Shown here piece after piece: positions 1 through 5,869 of a stretch of DNA of 7,279 bases; positions within the stretch are counted from its first letter, which is position 1; the number at the start of each line of letters is the position of its first letter. The notes under the pieces are model-generated. The model was not told the DNA's origin, did not search any database, and saw nothing but the letters and a program-made list of their open reading frames with translations. The translations under genes and the position numbers were made by a program. This DNA is from Candidatus Dadabacteria bacterium (GTDB lineage Bacteria > Desulfobacterota_D > UBA1144 > Nemesobacterales > UBA2774), in contig JAHKKQ010000105.1 of assembly GCA_020027805.1 (NCBI GenBank), forward strand, positions 1-7,279, read 5' to 3'.

Positions 1-1021
1 CGAGGCCCCGCTCGACTCCGCCCTTCCCTGCGCTCATAAGCCTGAGCACCGAGAGCGAATGCGCGTGCTCCGGGTCCTTGTGCTCGAGCGCGAGGGAATA
101 GAGGTCTTCGAGTATGCCCTCCAGACGGAGCCTCCCCCTCTGCCTTCTCTCGCGGAAGAACCTCCACAATATCCCTCTACGGGGTGCGAGCAGCATCGAG
201 AAGATCACTATCGCACTCACGCATACGACGATCGTCGGCCCCGTGGGGAGGCGCGTAACGCTCGCGCTCAGCACCGCGCCGCTTATCCCGGCGATCGCCC
301 CGAAGAGCGAAGAGAGGACTATCATGACGCCCAGGTTGTCCGTCCACTGCCTGGCTGAGGCCGCGGGGGCCACTATCATTGCGCTCATCAGCACGACACC
401 GACCGTCTGGAGGCCGAGCACTATCGCTATCACTATCAAGGTCGTAAGCAGTACGTCGAGCACCCTCACCGGGAACCCCAGAGTCGAGGCGAAATCGGGG
501 TCGAACGAGAGGAGCTTGAACTCCTTCCATAGGAGCATGGTAATTAATATTGCTGAAGCGCCCAGTACCCCCATCGTGACGACGTCCCTTTCCAGCAGCG
601 CCGCCGCCTGCCCGAAGAGGAATTTATCGAGACCGGCCTGTGTCGCGTCGGGCCTCTTCTGAATAATTGTCAGCAGCACGAGCCCGAAGCCGAAGAATAC
701 GGACAGCACCATGCCGAGCGCCGTGTCGTACTTCACACGGGTCGAGTTCACGATGCTTATGATGAGCAGAGTTGCGATCCAGCCCGCGAGAGCGGCTCCT
801 ATTATCAATACGAGGGGCATCTTGCTGCCGGTAAGCAGGAACGCGAGAGCGATTCCGGGAAGAGCCGCATGGGACATCGCGTCCCCGAGCAAGCTCTGCT
901 TCCTGAGGACGGCGTAGGAGCCGAGCGCGCCGCTCACTATCCCGATGACAGCCGAGCCGAGCGCAACGGTCCTGAGCGTATAATCCAGAAACAGATCGGA
1001 AAAAATCTGCGGGAAGTCCAC
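1..1021 (-). CDS. Metal ABC transporter permease (TroC/MntB/ZnuB family) with C-terminal cytoplasmic extension, partial
   Basis: Inner-membrane permease that would carry a divalent metal (Mn, Zn or Fe) delivered by the binding lipoprotein encoded upstream. About 340 residues are visible and the 3' end lies beyond the left edge. Residues 1-280 are a hydrophobic multi-span domain with two ABC-3 family hallmarks: GDAMSHAALPG at 46-56 and TVGVVLMSAMIVAPA at 206-220. After the last span and a basic linker (281-300, RRG...RERRQR), residues 301-340 read EGILEDLYSLALEH and onward. This resembles the start of the winged-helix/DtxR-like tail known in some fused permeases of this family. The start is GTG, one base after the ATPase stop, with a GGGGAAAGGG ribosome site about 10 bases upstream, so translation is probably coupled. 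Seen: the permease motifs and the extension. Inferred: that the tail is a complete DNA-binding or metal-sensing fold. Confidence 0.93.
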   Translation of the reverse strand, partial: MDFPQIFSDLFLDYTLRTVALGSAVIGIVSGALGSYAVLRKQSLLGDAMSHAALPGIALAFLLTGSKMPLVLIIGAALAGWIATLLIISIVNSTRVKYDTALGMVLSVFFGFGLVLLTIIQKRPDATQAGLDKFLFGQAAALLERDVVTMGVLGASAILITMLLWKEFKLLSFDPDFASTLGFPVRVLDVLLTTLIVIAIVLGLQTVGVVLMSAMIVAPAASARQWTDNLGVMIVLSSLFGAIAGISGAVLSASVTRLPTGPTIVVCVSAIVIFSMLLAPRRGILWRFFRERRQRGRLRLEGILEDLYSLALEHKDPEHAHSLSVLRLMSAGKGGVERGL

Positions 1022-1022
1022 G

Positions 1023-1811
1023 TCAGAGAACCCTTTCCCCGGCCCCTTTTTCGATATCGGAAACGCCGTTCCGCTCCCCGTGCCTCAGGAACGAGACGCG
1101 CCCGCCGTATGTGAGCCGGAGGTTCTCCTCGGTAAACACCTCGCTCACGGGCCCGCTCGCTATGAGACGCACGTTAAGGAGCGCGGTCCAGTCGAAATAC
1201 TCCGGAACGGTCTGGAGGTCGTGGTGCACGACGACGACTGTCTTTCCCGCCGCGCGGAGCTCCTGCAGCAGAGTTACTATCGCCCTCTCGGTCGTAGCGT
1301 CCACGCCCTGAAAAGGCTCGTCCATAAGATAGACCTGCGCGTCCTGCACGAGAGCCCTCGCGAGGAAGACGCGCTGCTGCTGCCCGCCCGAGAGCTGGCT
1401 TATCTGACGCTCGGCGAAACGGGACATGCCGACTTTCTCGAGCGCGGCGAGGGCCATGTCGGCTTCTTTCTTTCCGGGCCTCCTGATCCACCCGAGGGCG
1501 CCGTACCTTCCCATCATCACGACGTCCTTCACGCTCGTCGGGAAGTCCCAGTCGACGCTCCCCCTCTGCGGCACGTAACCGACGATGCGGCGCTGCTTCG
1601 AATAGGGCTCGCCGTAAATGAGCACCCGGCCCGCAGCCGTGTTGACGAGGTTGAGCACCGCCTTAATGAGCGTGGTCTTTCCCGCTCCGTTGGGCCCTAT
1701 TATCGCCATTAGCACGCCCGAGGGCACAGTGAGGTCAACGTCCCACAGTACCGGCTTCTCGCCGTAGGCGACCGTGAGGTCTTCCACCTTTATTGCTTCT
1801 TCCCCTTTCAT
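1023..1811 (-). CDS. Metal ABC transporter ATP-binding protein (TroB/MntB/ZnuC-like)
   Basis: Cytoplasmic ATPase that powers the metal permease encoded directly downstream. The 262 residues are full length for the family. All nucleotide-binding motifs are intact: Walker A GPNGAGKTT at 39-47, Q-loop PQRG at 81-84, signature LSGGQQQR at 140-147, Walker B YLMDEP at 161-166, D-loop GVDA at 169-172 and H-loop His197. The stretch after the Q-loop, RGSVDWDFPTSV, is typical of Mn/Zn/Fe importers of the TroB/SitB group. The ATG at 1811 has only a weak purine-rich ribosome site (GAGAGAGAA). The gene lies 81 bases after the binding-protein gene, a wider gap than elsewhere in the operon, and may have its own promoter. 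The exact metal cannot be told from an ATPase. Confidence 0.95.
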   Translation of the reverse strand: MKGEEAIKVEDLTVAYGEKPVLWDVDLTVPSGVLMAIIGPNGAGKTTLIKAVLNLVNTAAGRVLIYGEPYSKQRRIVGYVPQRGSVDWDFPTSVKDVVMMGRYGALGWIRRPGKKEADMALAALEKVGMSRFAERQISQLSGGQQQRVFLARALVQDAQVYLMDEPFQGVDATTERAIVTLLQELRAAGKTVVVVHHDLQTVPEYFDWTALLNVRLIASGPVSEVFTEENLRLTYGGRVSFLRHGERNGVSDIEKGAGERVL

Positions 1812-1831
1812 GTCAGTTCTCTCTCGTCAGT

Positions 1832-1861
1832 TTTATAATCGCACATATCATTCCCTGTCAG
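1832..1861 (-). promoter_or_regulatory. Possible internal promoter ahead of the ATPase and permease genes
   Basis: On the minus strand, CTGACA (1856-1861) and TATAAA (1832-1837) are separated by 18 bases. Each matches its sigma-70 hexamer at 5 of 6 positions. It would start transcripts about 15 bases before the ATPase ATG. The gap also contains GTCAG four times (1812, 1826, 1857, 1892) and a possible long-loop stem pairing 1894-1901 with 1859-1866. No intrinsic terminator is visible, so the main transcript probably runs through and this promoter would be secondary. Confidence 0.3.
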
Positions 1862-1892
1862 TCCCGGACGCGTGTGATAAATCAGCCCCATG

Positions 1893-2837
1893 TCAGGACT
1901 GTCCACCGTCGAGGAGCGCGCCGACTATCGTATCTATATTGTGGCGGATCATCCCGATGTAGTTCCCGTCGGGTGTGCCGGGGTTGCCCATCGCATCCGA
2001 ATACAGCGACCCCCCGACCTTCACGTCGAACCCCTTCGCCTGCACGGCCGCCTGAACGGCCTCGATGTATTTTGGCGGGACGGAGGATTCGACGAATACC
2101 GCGGGGATTTTGCGCTCGACTATGAACCCCGCGAGCGACTGCACGTCGGCCGTCCCGGCTTCTGAATCCGTGCTTATCCCCTGGAGCCCCCTAACCTCGA
2201 ATCCGTAACGCCTCCCGAAATAATTAAACGCGTCGTGCGCCGTTATCAGGACCCTTTTATCCTCGGGGAGGAGATTCGCCTTCGACTTCACGTATTCGTT
2301 GAGCGCAGTAAGCTCGGTCAGGTATGCCACTGTATTCGCCCGGTAGTCGTCCGCGTTTGCGGGGTCGATCGTAACGAGCGTGTCCCTCACGGTCTCTACA
2401 GCCTTCATCCACATGGTTACGTCGAACCAGACGTGCGGGTCGTAGTTCCCCTCGAATTGAGGAGGGGTCTCGAGCAGGCTCCTGTCTATGCTGTCCGTTA
2501 CAGCTACGGTCTCTATGCCCCGCTTTCTCATCTGCTCGAATATCTCCGTCATCTTGCCTTCGAGGTGGAGGCCGTTGTAGAAGATAAGGTCCGCTCCGGA
2601 AAGGAGAGCGACGTCGCCCGCGCTCGCCTTATAGAGGTGCGGGTCCACACCGGGACCCATGAGCCCCCTGACCTTCACATGCTCCCCGCCCACCACCTGC
2701 GCTATGTCCGTTATCATCCCCGTAGTGGCGACAATGTTTATCACGCCGCTTTCGGCGCCCCCGTCTCCTCCCTCCCGGGAGCACGAAACGAGTCCTGTCA
2801 GCAGCACTATGAATAAAAAGTATTTGGCGTAGTTCAT
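1893..2837 (-). CDS. Metal-binding lipoprotein of ABC transporter (TroA/MntA/ZnuA family, cluster A-I)
   Basis: High-affinity capture of a divalent metal in the periplasm and delivery to the permease. The 314 residues start with a lipoprotein signal: hydrophobic segment 6-17, then lipobox LVSC with Cys19 as the lipidation site. Family metal ligands are recognisable by alignment from memory: His67 (DPHLY), His135 (DPHVW), His201 (TAHDAF) and Asp281 (LYSDAMG). This is the His-His-His-Asp pattern of TroA. The His-rich loop common in zinc-specific ZnuA proteins is absent, so a Mn/Zn/Fe TroA-like specificity is more likely than strict ZnuA; this is inference. The ATG directly follows the repressor's stop (TGAATG), with a GGGGGAG ribosome site at 2847-2853 inside the repressor gene, implying coupled translation. 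Confidence 0.95.
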   Translation of the reverse strand: MNYAKYFLFIVLLTGLVSCSREGGDGGAESGVINIVATTGMITDIAQVVGGEHVKVRGLMGPGVDPHLYKASAGDVALLSGADLIFYNGLHLEGKMTEIFEQMRKRGIETVAVTDSIDRSLLETPPQFEGNYDPHVWFDVTMWMKAVETVRDTLVTIDPANADDYRANTVAYLTELTALNEYVKSKANLLPEDKRVLITAHDAFNYFGRRYGFEVRGLQGISTDSEAGTADVQSLAGFIVERKIPAVFVESSVPPKYIEAVQAAVQAKGFDVKVGGSLYSDAMGNPGTPDGNYIGMIRHNIDTIVGALLDGGQS

Positions 2838-3515
2838 TCAGCTCATCTCCCCCGGATTACCCTTGACGTCCGTTATAAATACGTGCTGGGCGGCTTCCGC
2901 CCCGAGCACGTGTCTCGCGTCCCCGACCTTGAGAGTGATCGGCCCGCTGAAAGGCTCGACCGAAACGACTTTAACCCTGGTCTTCGGATAGAGCCCCATT
3001 TTCCCGATGTAGCGGAGGAGCTTCGGGTCGTGGTCGCTGACCTCCGCGACTACACCGTGCTGTCCTGGTCTCATGTCGGCGAGCGGTATCGAATCGAGCT
3101 CGATTATCGTCCCGTCCCTGCTCGGTATGGGTGAGCCGTGGGGGTCCCTCGTCGGGTGCCCGAGGGCTGCGTCCATGCGGTCCTCGAGGTCTTCAGAAAG
3201 TACATGCTCCCATTTCTCGGCCTCCTCGTGCACCTGGTCCCAGGGCACGCCGAGCGCCTCCGCGAGGTAAAGCTCTATCAGCCTGTGGTGCCTGATTACT
3301 TCGAGGGCGATTTTCCGCCCGGACTGCGTGAGCTTCACACCCTGATAACGTTTGTGGGTGAGGAGCTTCTTCTCGGAAAGCTTCTTTATCATGCTTGTCA
3401 CCGAAGCGGGCGCCACGCCGAGCTTCTCCGAGAGGGCGTTCGTCGAAACCTTCCCTTTCTCCCTCTGTATCTCGTAAATCGCCTTCAAATAGTTCTCTAT
3501 GGATTCCGTATACAT
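2838..3515 (-). CDS. DtxR/MntR-family metal-dependent transcriptional repressor, three-domain form
   Basis: Cytoplasmic metal sensor that would bind DNA when loaded with metal and shut off uptake genes. The 225 residues match full-length DtxR/IdeR rather than the shorter MntR (about 140). They comprise an N-terminal winged helix (about 1-63), a metal-binding dimerisation domain (about 64-140) with HEEAEKWEHVLSEDLEDRM at 96-114, and a C-terminal SH3-like FeoA domain (about 144-217). By family alignment the metal-site residues are His77, Glu81, His96, Glu100, Glu103 and His104. Glu at 100 matches MntR rather than the Cys of DtxR. Position 8, which is Met in DtxR and Asp in MntR, is Asn here. 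It is the first gene of the uptake operon. AGGAG at 3523-3527 lies 7 bases before the ATG. The operator and promoter just upstream suggest autoregulation. Confidence 0.95.
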   Translation of the reverse strand: MYTESIENYLKAIYEIQREKGKVSTNALSEKLGVAPASVTSMIKKLSEKKLLTHKRYQGVKLTQSGRKIALEVIRHHRLIELYLAEALGVPWDQVHEEAEKWEHVLSEDLEDRMDAALGHPTRDPHGSPIPSRDGTIIELDSIPLADMRPGQHGVVAEVSDHDPKLLRYIGKMGLYPKTRVKVVSVEPFSGPITLKVGDARHVLGAEAAQHVFITDVKGNPGEMS

Positions 3516-3536
3516 TTATTTTCTCCTAAAAGAGAA

Positions 3537-3552
3537 TTTAGCCTGGTCTAAA
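3537..3552. promoter_or_regulatory. Operator of the metal repressor operon (DtxR/TroR-type box)
   Basis: The plus strand reads TTTAGCCTGGTCTAAA, with inverted arms TTTAG/CTAAA around a 6-base centre. It lies 3 bases downstream of the -10 box on the minus strand and covers the expected transcription start, where a bound repressor would block initiation. Read on the minus strand, it matches the palindrome in front of the outer-membrane barrel gene at 13 of 16 positions. The regulator is inferred to be the DtxR-family protein encoded immediately downstream. Confidence 0.75.
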
Positions 3553-3555
3553 AAT

Positions 3556-3584
3556 ATTTTATTGTAGCATGAGTCCCCTGTCAA
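3556..3584 (-). promoter_or_regulatory. Sigma-70 promoter of the repressor/metal-transporter operon
   Basis: On the minus strand, a perfect -35 TTGACA (3579-3584) is followed after exactly 17 bases by TAAAAT (3556-3561), 5 of 6 matches to the -10 consensus. The predicted start is near 3549, inside the operator at 3537-3552. The promoter begins 13 bases after the stop codon of the barrel gene, and no hairpin terminator fits in between. Read-through from that gene is therefore also possible. Confidence 0.75.
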
Positions 3585-3596
3585 GCTTTTCCGGCG

Positions 3597-4484
3597 TCAG
3601 AAGGCGAATGTGAAGGCGGATGAGATAAGCACCTGTCTGTCCGTATTTTCCACATAAAGGTCGGGGGTTACGCCGAGAGCCACGGAGAACCACCTGGTCG
3701 GGTCCCAGGTAAAACCGCCCGTGATGTTGAGCACAGACACACCCCCTCCCGCGCCCGGGTCTTCATAGGCGTACGCGGCTTCGATAACAGGCTGGAACTT
3801 CGAATCTATGTAGTACCCGAATCCCGCTTCTGTTACTATGCTCCACGAATCGTTTTCTAAGATTCCGAAAACGACATCGGCGTCCATCGAAAACTCTTCC
3901 GTAAAATCCCTGGTCAATATAAGCCCGCCCGGCTCCACTATCCACTGTGCTCCCTCCCCCACGGGTATAGTCAGGCCCGCCTCATAGGCGAGCGAAAGCG
4001 GATGACCCTCTTCCTGATCGAGAAACCTGAGCTTGAGTCCTGCATCTACGTCCCCGAAATTCGTTTCAGACCTTATCAGTCCCGAGTCTTCGTGGTCCAG
4101 ATAATTGATATTAAACCCCGCCTCGAAGTCCTCGAACAAGCCCGCCGTCAGCCTGAACCCCCCTCCGAGCCTCATCGTATCGCCCGCGTCGTCGATTAAC
4201 TCGAGCGAAAAAAAGGGCTCCGCTTCGATAACACCCCTTTCGAGAGGACCCGCTCCGGGTACCACGAGCTTCGTGCTGGAGATGCCTCCCACGGCGAGGG
4301 ATCCATAGGTCGGAAGAAAAAAATAGACGAGCGCCGCCAGGAGAAATGCCTGAATACACCTGCAGCGGAATTTCAGCTTCCGCACCCTTGTCTTGTATGC
4401 GAACCCCAGTGAGCGGTGCAGGCGCGCATATATATTATTACAATTACCCTCCATCATTATACCAATTTTACGAAAGAAGCGCAT
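3597..4484 (-). CDS. Outer-membrane beta-barrel protein, Phenol_MetA_deg-like transporter family; candidate metal-regulated porin
   Basis: The product has 295 residues from the ATG at 4484. A hydrophobic export segment (45-59) ends near SLA at 62-64. The rest alternates polar and apolar residues in short amphipathic strands and closes with AFTFAF, the C-terminal Phe expected for outer-membrane barrels. Family-like patterns are FGDVDAGLKLRF at 143-154 and PLSLAYEAGLTIPVG at 162-176. Substrates of this family are mostly unknown. Control by the same operator as the metal operon suggests a channel for Mn, Zn or a related ion; that is inference from context. The start is uncertain: 44 residues before the hydrophobic core is long, no good ribosome site precedes the ATG, and GTG at 4385 would give a compact signal peptide (MRKLKFRCR...). 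The protein would then be 262 residues. Confidence 0.85.
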   Translation of the reverse strand: MRFFRKIGIMMEGNCNNIYARLHRSLGFAYKTRVRKLKFRCRCIQAFLLAALVYFFLPTYGSLAVGGISSTKLVVPGAGPLERGVIEAEPFFSLELIDDAGDTMRLGGGFRLTAGLFEDFEAGFNINYLDHEDSGLIRSETNFGDVDAGLKLRFLDQEEGHPLSLAYEAGLTIPVGEGAQWIVEPGGLILTRDFTEEFSMDADVVFGILENDSWSIVTEAGFGYYIDSKFQPVIEAAYAYEDPGAGGGVSVLNITGGFTWDPTRWFSVALGVTPDLYVENTDRQVLISSAFTFAF

Positions 4485-4528
4485 TATCGGGTCTCAAAAT
4501 ATAATTTTTACTATCTACTAATATGATA

Positions 4529-4544
4529 TTTAGACTTGTCTAAA
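4529..4544. promoter_or_regulatory. Operator upstream of the barrel gene (second DtxR/TroR-type box)
   Basis: TTTAGACTTGTCTAAA is a perfect inverted repeat of 7-base arms around TT. The symmetry extends imperfectly to GATA(T)/ATATC at 4525-4549. It overlaps the -10 box and predicted start of the minus-strand promoter for the barrel gene. Shared with the repressor-operon box it gives the consensus TTTAGACNNGNCTAAA. It also lies about 100 bp upstream of the divergent cyclotransferase gene. Confidence 0.75.
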
Positions 4545-4570
4545 ATATCTATCCCGGCAAAAGAAGTCAA
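4542..4570 (-). promoter_or_regulatory. Promoter of the barrel gene
   Basis: On the minus strand, TTGACT (4565-4570, 5 of 6) is followed after 17 bases by TATTTT (4542-4547, 4 of 6). The layout mirrors the repressor-operon promoter: the operator begins inside or just after the -10 box. The start would fall near 4535, giving a leader of about 50 bases to the ATG at 4484. Confidence 0.55.
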
Positions 4571-4647
4571 TAGCGGGGATAATAAAGGGCAGGAAATTCC
4601 GGGAGAAACCGGATAATATATTCCGAAACCTGACAGCGACAAGAGCA

Positions 4648-5496
4648 ATGAAACGTTATATGATACGCACCCGCATTCAACGCGCGACATTTCGACAGCT
4701 AGACGCGATCCTGATCATTGCGCTCCTATTCGGAGCGGCATACGCAACGCAGCCCACGTTGCGAGTGAACGCTTCCGCTGTAGCCCAAGAAACCGGCGTT
4801 TCCGTATTCGGCTACGAGATAGTAAAAACGTATCCCCACGATCCGGACGCTTTCACGCAGGGCCTCTTTATCCGTGACGGATTACTGTACGAGGGGACCG
4901 GGATAAAAGGCAGGTCTTCCCTCAGGAAAGTGGACATGGAGACGGGAAAAGTGCTCGAAGAGCGCAAGCTACCGGGCGTATATTTCGGAGAGGGAATCGC
5001 AACCGACGGGAAGCGGATAGTCCAGCTCACCTGGCAGTCGCACAAGGGTTTTGTTTACGACAAGGATACGTTCAGGCTCATAAAGAAGTTCAGCTACCCG
5101 ACCGAAGGATGGGGCATCACCTATGACGGAAGGAGCTTCATCATGAGCGACGGGAGCGCGACGCTATACTACCTCGACCCCGAGACCTTCAAGGAAATCG
5201 GCAGGCTCGAGGTCTATGACCGGGAGGGCCCTGTCGTGCGGCTGAACGAGCTCGAATACGTCAAGGGAGAAATATTCGCAAACGTCTGGGGGGAGGACCG
5301 TGTAGCCAGGATCGACTCCGGCACGGGACGCGTTACGGGGTGGATCGACCTCCGCGGACTGCTCGGAGAGGAGGACAGGAAAAGACGCGTCGACGTGTTA
5401 AACGGCATAGCCTACGACAGCGAGACCGGTAAGTTTTACGTGACGGGAAAGCTATGGCCCAAACTGTTCGAGATAAAAATCACACCCGGGAAATGA
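4648..5496 (+). CDS. Glutaminyl-peptide cyclotransferase, plant/bacterial beta-propeller type (Glu_cyclase_2)
   Basis: Converts N-terminal glutamine of peptides and proteins to pyroglutamate, releasing ammonia. The 282 residues have a basic N-terminus, one hydrophobic segment (about 19-33) and then a propeller domain. The segment acts as a signal or membrane anchor, so the enzyme is probably periplasmic. Conserved blocks for the family are FTQGL at 69-73, YFGEG at 112-116, EGWGITYDG at 153-161, LNELEY at 199-204, DVLNGIAYD at 249-257 and TGKLWP at 266-271. They recur once per blade, as expected for a five-bladed propeller. The family is unrelated in fold to the zinc-dependent animal enzyme. 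Only a weak AAGAG precedes the ATG. The gene is divergent from the barrel gene, and the 163-bp spacer contains the metal operator. An AT-rich GATAAT at 4612-4617 could be its -10, without a clear -35. Confidence 0.92.
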   Translation: MKRYMIRTRIQRATFRQLDAILIIALLFGAAYATQPTLRVNASAVAQETGVSVFGYEIVKTYPHDPDAFTQGLFIRDGLLYEGTGIKGRSSLRKVDMETGKVLEERKLPGVYFGEGIATDGKRIVQLTWQSHKGFVYDKDTFRLIKKFSYPTEGWGITYDGRSFIMSDGSATLYYLDPETFKEIGRLEVYDREGPVVRLNELEYVKGEIFANVWGEDRVARIDSGTGRVTGWIDLRGLLGEEDRKRRVDVLNGIAYDSETGKFYVTGKLWPKLFEIKITPGK

Positions 5497-5558
5497 ATCA
5501 TCGGGGGCCGGACACTGTCACGATTTCCACTTTTATGATATAGCGTCTGAACGTGCGT

Positions 5559-5786
5559 CTATTTAAAGAGGGGCTTGTCTTCCATCTCCTCTGTCGCGAG
5601 CGGGGCTTCGTCCGATTCGATCTCTTCCTCGACCTCGGGGTCGTACTTGTTTTCGAGATAAGCTGGCTCGGCCCTGTCCTCGAGGGTATCCGTCGACGCG
5701 GGCTCGGACGGGGCGTCGAGAGTCGCGCAGGACGAGACCCATACAGGGCAAGTCAGGAGCAGGAGCGCAAAAAGAATTTCTTTCAT
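5559..5786 (-). CDS. Small acidic putative lipoprotein
   Basis: I recognise no family. The 75 residues start with MKEILFALLLL, a hydrophobic core and the lipobox-like VSSC with Cys20, which predicts export and lipid anchoring. The mature part (21-75) is short and strongly acidic, rich in Glu, Asp, Pro, Ser and Thr, with no visible fold. A GAGG ribosome site at 5798-5801 lies 11 bases before the ATG, slightly far. It is on the same strand as the dehydrogenase, 83 bases downstream of it, so it may share that transcript. Its stop is 62 bases from the convergent cyclotransferase stop, and no intrinsic terminator is evident between them. A longer overlapping frame exists on the same strand but has no signal sequence or family likeness. 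Confidence 0.62.
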   Translation of the reverse strand: MKEILFALLLLTCPVWVSSCATLDAPSEPASTDTLEDRAEPAYLENKYDPEVEEEIESDEAPLATEEMEDKPLFK

Positions 5787-5869
5787 AATCCGTTTGACCT
5801 CGTTCTCTGATTTTTAAACTTAAAAACATCCACCGCATAATATACCACTTTTCTCCGGGGCCGTACCCT

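Noticed and set aside
114..662. Open frames on both strands opposite or out of frame with the permease
   Set aside because: The minus-strand permease frame contains the ABC-3 motifs throughout this stretch; the others are compositional shadows.
1812..1896. Four GTCAG copies as a regulatory repeat array
   Set aside because: Unequal spacing (14, 31 and 35 bases) and a 5-base word are too weak for a separate feature.
4596..4630. Direct repeat ATTCCG...AAACC and inverted CCGG pair upstream of the cyclotransferase
   Set aside because: Short and imperfect; noted only as a detail of the spacer.
5497..5558. Possible bidirectional terminator between convergent genes
   Set aside because: No stable GC-rich stem followed by a T-run is visible on either strand.
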